Of a stretch of 12,179 bases of DNA, positions 6,677 to 12,179 are shown piece by piece (the first letter of the stretch is position 1; every line of letters starts with the position of its first letter). The notes below the pieces were generated by a model. That model searched no databases, was not told where the DNA came from, and worked only from the letters and a program-made list of their open reading frames with translations. This stretch comes from an uncultured Verrucomicrobiota bacterium (GTDB lineage Bacteria; Verrucomicrobiota; Verrucomicrobiia; Limisphaerales; UBA9464), in the NCBI GenBank assembly GCA_903864375.1, contig CAIPFS010000090.1:1-12179 (forward strand), given 5' to 3'. A program made the translations under genes and the position numbers.

Positions 6677-7330
6677 ATGGCTAAAAATTTCCATTCTCTG
6701 CTGCTGATGGTGGTCGTTGGCACCGCCACTCACCGATCGGCTTTTGCCGCCGACCTGCTCACCTACACGCTGGATAGTCTCGATGGAACTCCATCCTTTC
6801 AGGCTCCGGGTGTCTCGGGTTCGGTCTTTGACCGGGATCCGGACCATTTCATTGCGTACAGCACCCTGGAAGGAAACCCTCAACCGGCGGCCGTGGGCAA
6901 CGGTTGGGATGCAGCCACGCTGGACGCTTCCCGCTATTTCACGTTCACACTGAACGCTGGCGCCGCTTTGACGCTCGACGCGGTTCAACTCGATTTGCTG
7001 GCACGACCGGAGGACGGGGGCGATGGAGGACCCACCCATTTTGCCATCCGTTCCAGCCTCACTGGTTTTTCCAGCGATGATCTTGCGGGAACATTGAGCT
7101 CCAGTTTCACGACCGAGACCTTTTCGCCCCATGTGGCTGTCGCAGGAGGTCAGTCGGTGGAATTCCGGATTTATGCCTGGGGAACGGCTGATAGCGGGGC
7201 GACCGTGGCGGCTGATAACATCCGGGTGACCGGAGTGGCCCCCGTGCCTGAGCCGTCCAGTGCCATACTGAGTGCCGTCGCCCTGCTGGGCATTGCCTTG
7301 TGGCGTCGAAACACCCGGATGGCCGCCTGA
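6677..7330 (+). CDS. PEP-CTERM sorting-domain protein
   Basis: An exported protein of 217 residues. It has an N-terminal signal peptide (about 1-25, hydrophobic LLLMVVVGTA, likely cleavage after SAFA). The C-terminal sorting signal has VPEPSS (PEP at 191-193), a hydrophobic helix (about 196-209, AILSAVALLGIALW) and a basic tail, RRNTR. This tripartite signal is recognised by an exosortase-type (EpsH-like) membrane protease; no exosortase gene is in the window. The mature region (about 26-188) is rich in Thr, Ser, Gly and Asp and looks all-beta. It includes ASRYFTFTLNAGAALTLDAVQLDL and VEFRIYAWG, resembling the jelly-roll-like bodies of PEP-CTERM proteins. No catalytic motif is visible, so the function is unknown, with surface or extracellular-matrix attachment most likely. 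The ATG has no Shine-Dalgarno, only a tgttccctcc leader. The PhoD-like gene begins 57 nt downstream in the same direction and may be co-transcribed. Confidence 0.88.
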   Translation: MAKNFHSLLLMVVVGTATHRSAFAADLLTYTLDSLDGTPSFQAPGVSGSVFDRDPDHFIAYSTLEGNPQPAAVGNGWDAATLDASRYFTFTLNAGAALTLDAVQLDLLARPEDGGDGGPTHFAIRSSLTGFSSDDLAGTLSSSFTTETFSPHVAVAGGQSVEFRIYAWGTADSGATVAADNIRVTGVAPVPEPSSAILSAVALLGIALWRRNTRMAA

Positions 7331-7387
7331 CCGACCTGCCGTCCCTTCCCATTTTGAGTTATACCTTCCTCTTTGATTTCACCTTTT

Positions 7388-9214
7388 ATGAATCCTGAAA
7401 ATCCCTCTCCATCCACGACTTCTGGAGAACTTCTTCCTGCCGTTGCCGGTGGTGATGTGAATCGCCGGAGTTTTCTCCGCCTCGCCGGACTCGGCCTCGC
7501 CGCCTCGTACACCTTGTTGTCCCTGGATACCGCAGAAGCCGGTGTCTCGCCGTCCGATCCCAATCTGGTCTTTCCGCAATCCGTCACCTCGGGTGATCCG
7601 ACACCCACCGGGTTTGTCCTTTGGACCCGCATCGCCCCGGCGGCGGTGGTGATTGGTGCTGCATTGACGGTGGAAATCGCCACCGACCCGACCTTCGCGA
7701 ACAAGGTCCTCCGGGCCCGGATTGCAGCCACCCAAATCAAGGCATCGTTGGACTACACCCTTCGAGCCGACTTCAACGGCCTCCTGCAATCCAACACCAG
7801 TTACTACTACCGCTTTATCTACAACGGAGTGACGAGTCGGACCGGTCGGGGACGAACGCTCCCGGCGGGCAACGCCGCTCTCAACAAGGTCAAGTTCGCG
7901 GTGGTGAACTGCCAGGATTACACCAATGGCTATTATCCGTCGTATGGCTACATTGCCAACGATGCCACCATCGATTTCGTGGTCCATGTCGGTGATTTCA
8001 TCTACGAAACCGTGGGTGGCACGAGCTTCCAGCCGGGGCCGTACACAGACCGCAATATCGACCTGCCGTTGGACCCGACCGGGACCATCAAGACGGCTCA
8101 GGGAATCGCCGACTATCGCAAGCTTTATCAGACCTACCAGAGTGATCCCTTCCTGAGGGCAGCACGCGAAAACTTCACCTGGATCATCATCTGGGACGAT
8201 CACGAAATGGCGAATGATAACTATCATGACTATGCCAACAATTCCCAGGCGGCACCCGACCATCCCTTCAATGCCGACGCGGACAAGGTCAACAAGTTGC
8301 GGCAGTTGAAGTTTGACAGCCAGCAGGCCTGGTTTGAGTACACCCCCTCCCGGGTGGGATTGAACCTCAGCGCCACGGATATTTTCGGGCGGTTGTCGAT
8401 TTATCGTAAGTTCAAGTTCGGTAATCTGGTGGAATTGTTCATGACGGACGAACGAACCTACCGGTCCGCCCACCCGTTCGGTGAGGGCCAATTCGTTCAA
8501 CGCTACATCAGTCATCTGGTTCCCTCCGTGCAGGGAGCAGCCGATCGCACCATGCTCGGAACCACCCAACGGACCTGGTTCATCAATTCCGTGACGACTT
8601 CGACGGCTCTCTGGAAGGTTTGGGGCAACGAGGTTCAATTTTCCCCGTTTACCTTGTATCTGAACGATGCACTGGCCGCCGCAGTCAACGCGTTCCTCGG
8701 GATTCCCGCGAATGCCCCGTATGCCTACACGGCCGGGGTGTACACTTTCGATAACGACGCCTGGGATGGCTTTCAGTATGAGCGGGCGGTGATTTGCGGC
8801 GCGTTAAAGCAGGCGGGTGTCAAAAATCTGGTGGTCCTATCCGGTGACTTCCATTCTTACTACGCGAGCCTGGTCAAAGTGGATTATGCCAACAGCTCCA
8901 ATGCCGACACGAACCTCGTCGGTGTTGAGTACATGACTCCGGCCATCACCTCCTCCAATTTGGCGGACCAGTTGAACAACGGAACCTTCACCGCCGTTTT
9001 GAGCGGCATGGCCGTCAATCCGGCACTGAACTCGCACGGCAAGTTCTTTGACAGCGCCCACTACGGCTATGCCACGGCGGAATTCAATGCCAGCTACTGC
9101 GAGTTTACGATGTACGTCGTCGACAAGACCGCCAACCAGGCCAATGCCACCCGTACCGTTCTCAAGAAGTTCCAGACGCCGGTGAACGTGGCGGCCATCA
9201 ACGAGGTGCCCTGA
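7388..9214 (+). CDS. PhoD-like alkaline phosphatase/phosphodiesterase, Tat-exported
   Basis: A predicted exported metallophosphoesterase of 608 residues from the ATG at 7388; an in-frame TTG at 7373 is less likely. The N-terminus carries a twin-arginine leader (NRRSFLRLAGLGLAASYTLL, RR at 26-27), so it should be exported folded through Tat. Next comes the PhoD N-terminal beta domain (about 50-160, starting FPQSVTSGDPTPTGFVLWTR). The PhoD catalytic domain (about 168-590) shows GDFIYE (202-207), IIWDDHEMANDN (around 269), the MTDERTYR strand (about 352-359) and LSGDFHSYY (GDFH at 486-489). These supply the Asp, His and Asn metal ligands of the family. The late GVEYMTPAITSSN and HYGYATAEF motifs are also PhoD-typical. 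It should release phosphate from phosphomonoesters or diesters in the periplasm or outside; such genes are often phosphate-starvation induced. I see no clear Pho box. No Shine-Dalgarno site precedes the start. Transcription ends at the strong hairpin downstream. Confidence 0.93.
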   Translation: MNPENPSPSTTSGELLPAVAGGDVNRRSFLRLAGLGLAASYTLLSLDTAEAGVSPSDPNLVFPQSVTSGDPTPTGFVLWTRIAPAAVVIGAALTVEIATDPTFANKVLRARIAATQIKASLDYTLRADFNGLLQSNTSYYYRFIYNGVTSRTGRGRTLPAGNAALNKVKFAVVNCQDYTNGYYPSYGYIANDATIDFVVHVGDFIYETVGGTSFQPGPYTDRNIDLPLDPTGTIKTAQGIADYRKLYQTYQSDPFLRAARENFTWIIIWDDHEMANDNYHDYANNSQAAPDHPFNADADKVNKLRQLKFDSQQAWFEYTPSRVGLNLSATDIFGRLSIYRKFKFGNLVELFMTDERTYRSAHPFGEGQFVQRYISHLVPSVQGAADRTMLGTTQRTWFINSVTTSTALWKVWGNEVQFSPFTLYLNDALAAAVNAFLGIPANAPYAYTAGVYTFDNDAWDGFQYERAVICGALKQAGVKNLVVLSGDFHSYYASLVKVDYANSSNADTNLVGVEYMTPAITSSNLADQLNNGTFTAVLSGMAVNPALNSHGKFFDSAHYGYATAEFNASYCEFTMYVVDKTANQANATRTVLKKFQTPVNVAAINEVP

Positions 9215-9239
9215 TCGGGACCGTTGGATGGATGAAATC

Positions 9240-9278
9240 AGGTTGGCATGTCGAGGCATGCCAACCTTTTTCGTTTTT
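9240..9278 (+). terminator. Strong intrinsic terminator after the PhoD-like gene
   Basis: The 11-bp perfect stem aggttggcatg (9240-9250) / catgccaacct (9257-9267) has a 6-nt loop and runs into a T-rich tract, TTTTTCGTTTTT, at 9267-9278. The hairpin starts 26 nt after the PhoD stop. It also lies just past the stop of the convergent efflux gene. In that direction the sequence after the stem (tgatttcatcc) is only mildly T-rich, so bidirectional action is possible but weaker. Confidence 0.92.
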
Positions 9279-12179
9279 ATGCGGCTTTTCGACCCATCGA
9301 ATTCTGCGGTCGCTCGATCCAGGAATAAAGCAGCGGCAGGACAAACAGTGTCAACAGTGTCGAACTGAGGATGCCGCCAATGACCACTGTGGCGAGGGGG
9401 CGTTGCACCTCCGCGCCGGCACCGCGGGCCATCGCCATCGGGACGAACCCAAGGGAGGCCACCAGGGCGGTCATTAAAACCGGACGGAGACGCGTGAGCG
9501 AACCCTCTTGGACGGCGGATAACAGGTCCAGGCCCTCGCGTTTGAGGTCGTTGAAATGGGCGACCAGAACCAAGCCGTTCAGGACGGCCACGCCGCTGAG
9601 GGCGATAAAACCGACCGCCGCCGTGATGCTGAACGGCATGCCCCTCATCGCGAGTGCCACGACGCCTCCGGTGATGGCCAGGGGAATGCCCGAGTAGACG
9701 ATGGCGGCCTGTCGGGCACTTCCCAGAGCCAGATAGACCAGGAAGGAAATGAGGATGAGGGCGGACGGGACGACCACCATCAGGCGCGCCTTGGCATCCC
9801 TCAAATTCTTGAACTGTCCCCCAAATTCGAGCTGGTAGCCGTCCGGCAGATTGACGGCGGCCCGGACTTTGGACTCGGCTTCCTGCACCCAGCTTTCGAC
9901 ATCCCGACCTTCGAGGTTGATCAAGATGGCGGACCGGCGATGGCCCGAGTCGCGAACGATCGGTTCGACCGTGGTCACGGGAATGAAGTCTGCCAGTTGT
10001 CCGAGGGGGACCATGCCATATTCACCGACCCGAACCGCCAGCTTCCTGACCACGTCCAGGTTCTCGCGAGCGCTCTCGGCCAGCCGCACCACCACCGCGT
10101 GCCGGTGGTTGTCCTCAAAGAGATAGCCCACCTCCTGCCCGGCGAGGGCTGTTCGAATGACCTGATTGACGGCCTCTGAGGTCAGATTGTACTTCACGAG
10201 TGCGTCGCGCCGCACCTGCAGGGAGAGCGAATGGGCTCGACCCTGGCTTTCGAATTCCACCTCACCGGTCCCCGGAATCTTGGCCAGGATATCCCGGGTT
10301 TGTGTGGCCAGCTTGTCGAGTTGATCGTAATCGAGTCCGTAAATCTTGACGGAAATATCTGCCTTGACCCCCTCGAGAAGTTCGTTGAACCGGGTTTCGA
10401 TCGGTTGGGAAAAAACATACGATTGGGCCGGATCCGCAGTGAGGGCGGCGGTCTGGATAATGTCCGCCAGTTGCGCCTTGGAAATCGGGAGACCATTGGT
10501 CCGCCTCCATTCGTTTTGTGGCCGGTAGAACAGATAGAGGTCGCATTGGCTCGGCGGCATGGGATCCGTGGCCACTTCCGAGGTTCCGATTCGGGAGAAG
10601 AGGCGGGTGATTTCCGGGACCTGCCGAAGGATCGCCTGTTCGCTGGCCAGTTCACTGGCGAGGGAGGCTGGAAGACCCATGCTGTTGGTCCGGTAGACGG
10701 ACACCGTGAACGATCCCTCGTCCAATTTGGGGACAAACTCGGCACCGAGATGTCTCAGAATCAAGATGGAGCCGATGAAGAGTGCGACGGCACCTGCGAT
10801 GACCCATCCTCCATGCCGGAGAGTCCAGCCCAGCATCGGTCGGTAAAGACTTTTGGCGGCGCGCACGAGGCGGTTGTCGCCCTCATGAATGTTGCCGGTC
10901 AGCAGGAGTGAACACAGGACTGGCATCAGGGTGATAGCCAGCACCAATGCGCCACCGAGGGCCAGCATCACGGTGATGGCCATCGGATGGAACATTTTAC
11001 CCTCGATTCCCGACAGCGCCAGAATGGGCCCGTAGACGAAGGTAATGATGAGGACCCCAAAAAACATCGGGCTGGCCACCTGTCTGCTGGCCTGTTTGAC
11101 CGTTTTCAGCCGTTCCGAGGCGCTGAGGGGTCGTCCCAGCTGATGCTGGCGAAGGCCCAGTTGGCGGACAATGTTTTCCACGATCACCACGGCGCCATCA
11201 ATGATCAGCCCAAAATCAATGGCACCCAGACTCATGAGATTGCCGGAGACTCCGCCCCGCCACATGCCCAGCAGGGCAAACGAGAATGCCAGGGGAATTG
11301 CCGAGGCGACAATGATGGCAGCCCGCCAGTTGCCGAGGAGCAGCAGGAGCACGGCGACCACCAGGATCGCGCCTTCAAACAGGTTGCGTTGAACCGTCCG
11401 GACTGTGCGATCCACCAATTCGGAGCGGTCATAAACGGGACGGATGACCACCCCGCCGGGTAGGTAACTCTGAATTTCCTGAATACGGCCATGAACCGCC
11501 CTGGCGACGGTTCTGCTGTTTTCTCCCACCAGCATGAGGGCCGTGCCCAGAAGTGTTTCCCTGCCATTTTCCGTTGCCGCGCCGGTGCGAACGCCATTGC
11601 CAATCATGACGTCTGCAACGTCCCGGACCCGCAGCGGGTGTGCCGACCCTGCGAATTTCACCGGCAACTCCGGAAGTTGATCGAGCGTTTCCGCGCGGCT
11701 GATGGCACGGATCACCAGCTGATCCTCTCCCCGTTGAATGATGCCTCCCCCGGCGGGCCGGGTATTGTCCTCGATGATATGGGCCAGCTCGGGAACGGTA
11801 ATGCCTGCCCCCTGCAAGGCTTCAAGGCGGGGCTGGACAACGTACTCGAGTTCGTACCCCCCTGCCGTGTTGACCTCCGCCACGCCGGGCGTATTGCGGA
11901 GCATCGGTTTCACGACGTATTCCTGGAGCTCCCGCAGTTCCATCAGCTCACGAACAACCGTTGGGGGGCGGTTGGTAGCCTGATCGTGATACGCGAGCGT
12001 GTAGTAGAAGATCTCGCCCAAACCCGTGGTGATGGGGGCCAGCCGGGGTGAGAGCCCGGGGGGCAGAGTGTCCGCCAGGCCGAGCAATCGTTCGCTGACC
12101 AGCTGGCGCGCATGGTAAAGGTCGGTGCCATCCCTAAAAATCAGGGTGACCTGGGATAGTCCGAATTTGGTCAATGAGC
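9277..12179 (-). CDS. CzcA-type heavy-metal efflux RND transporter, 5' end cut off by the window edge
   Basis: This inner-membrane RND pump subunit is a proton antiporter forming a tripartite complex with a membrane fusion protein and an outer-membrane factor. About 966 residues are visible. The frame is open to the right edge and begins inside the porter domain (SLTKFGLSQVTLIFRDGTDLY). The membrane motif MSLGAIDFGLIIDGAVVIVEN holds D, D and E with the 6- and 7-residue spacing of CzcA D402/D408/E415, which implies roughly 80 N-terminal residues are missing. Other family signatures are FVPKLDEGSF, RIGTSEVATDPMPP and, near the C-terminus, a second membrane block (LMVVVPSALILISFLVYLALG to FIALSGVAVLNGLVLVAHF). 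The divalent-type triad (unlike CusA of Cu/Ag pumps) suggests Zn, Co, Cd or Ni export. No terminal His- or Met-rich extension is present. Partner genes would be expected upstream, beyond position 12179. The stop lies inside the T-tract of the convergent PhoD terminator. Confidence 0.95.
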   Translation of the reverse strand, partial: SLTKFGLSQVTLIFRDGTDLYHARQLVSERLLGLADTLPPGLSPRLAPITTGLGEIFYYTLAYHDQATNRPPTVVRELMELRELQEYVVKPMLRNTPGVAEVNTAGGYELEYVVQPRLEALQGAGITVPELAHIIEDNTRPAGGGIIQRGEDQLVIRAISRAETLDQLPELPVKFAGSAHPLRVRDVADVMIGNGVRTGAATENGRETLLGTALMLVGENSRTVARAVHGRIQEIQSYLPGGVVIRPVYDRSELVDRTVRTVQRNLFEGAILVVAVLLLLLGNWRAAIIVASAIPLAFSFALLGMWRGGVSGNLMSLGAIDFGLIIDGAVVIVENIVRQLGLRQHQLGRPLSASERLKTVKQASRQVASPMFFGVLIITFVYGPILALSGIEGKMFHPMAITVMLALGGALVLAITLMPVLCSLLLTGNIHEGDNRLVRAAKSLYRPMLGWTLRHGGWVIAGAVALFIGSILILRHLGAEFVPKLDEGSFTVSVYRTNSMGLPASLASELASEQAILRQVPEITRLFSRIGTSEVATDPMPPSQCDLYLFYRPQNEWRRTNGLPISKAQLADIIQTAALTADPAQSYVFSQPIETRFNELLEGVKADISVKIYGLDYDQLDKLATQTRDILAKIPGTGEVEFESQGRAHSLSLQVRRDALVKYNLTSEAVNQVIRTALAGQEVGYLFEDNHRHAVVVRLAESARENLDVVRKLAVRVGEYGMVPLGQLADFIPVTTVEPIVRDSGHRRSAILINLEGRDVESWVQEAESKVRAAVNLPDGYQLEFGGQFKNLRDAKARLMVVVPSALILISFLVYLALGSARQAAIVYSGIPLAITGGVVALAMRGMPFSITAAVGFIALSGVAVLNGLVLVAHFNDLKREGLDLLSAVQEGSLTRLRPVLMTALVASLGFVPMAMARGAGAEVQRPLATVVIGGILSSTLLTLFVLPLLYSWIERPQNSMGRKAA

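Noticed and set aside
7379..8638. Long open frame on the minus strand opposite the PhoD-like gene
   Set aside because: Its translation has no recognisable domain and looks like a GC-driven shadow of the PhoD frame, which carries all the family motifs.
10231..10911. Several + strand frames within the efflux gene (for example 9556-10179, 10231-10911, 10987-11463)
   Set aside because: All are antisense to one continuous, clearly conserved RND protein and show no motifs.
1..12179. Defence island, prophage, integrative element or other novel multi-gene system
   Set aside because: No recombinase, nuclease, toxin-antitoxin, phage or attachment-site sequence was recognised, and every large frame is accounted for by a known family.

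Overview
The window (about 60% G+C by eye) most resembles a chromosomal segment from a member of the Verrucomicrobiota. This is inferred from protein architecture, not from any marker gene. The clues are a secreted PQQ-like propeller protein with a C-terminal 'YQLQSSADLSHW'-type module, a PEP-CTERM-sorted protein, a PIG-L deacetylase of the DYMEDH/'AEGWWRH' type next to a Gfo/Idh/MocA oxidoreductase, and protein starts that lack Shine-Dalgarno sequences. No rRNA, tRNA, CRISPR array, insertion sequence or phage gene was recognised.

Left part (1-2476, all +): the 3' end of a platelet-activating-factor-acetylhydrolase-like alpha/beta hydrolase with its full catalytic triad visible. It is followed by a two-component pair: a LytS-type membrane histidine kinase and a LytTR response regulator joined by a 4-nt ATGA overlap. 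A 186-bp convergent gap follows, holding a short 9-bp-period CAGAG repeat.

Middle left (2663-4471, both -): a two-gene operon of a Gfo/Idh/MocA NAD(P)-dependent oxidoreductase and, 6 nt downstream, a PIG-L/LmbE-type zinc deacetylase. The pairing suggests modification or breakdown of an N-acetylated or otherwise acylated sugar, with unknown substrate. The divergent 166-bp gap to the right carries only weak promoter-like sequence.

Middle right (4638-9214, all +): three exported proteins in a row. They are an eight-bladed PQQ-like propeller fused to tandem GSGY repeats and a C-terminal module, a small PEP-CTERM surface protein, and a Tat-exported PhoD-like alkaline phosphatase/phosphodiesterase. 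The cluster ends in a strong hairpin-plus-T-tract terminator at 9240-9278.

Right part (9277-12179, -): most of a CzcA-type heavy-metal RND efflux pump, truncated by the window edge. Its CzcA-like D/D/E membrane triad points to divalent cations. Its usual partners (membrane fusion protein and outer-membrane factor) would be expected beyond the right edge.

Overall the genes look like ordinary accessory and envelope functions. I found no clearly new defence, mobile or RNA system. The most distinctive items are the propeller/GSGY fusion, the pyrimidine-rich leaders in place of Shine-Dalgarno sites, the PEP-CTERM/PhoD neighbourhood and the small CAGAG repeat.
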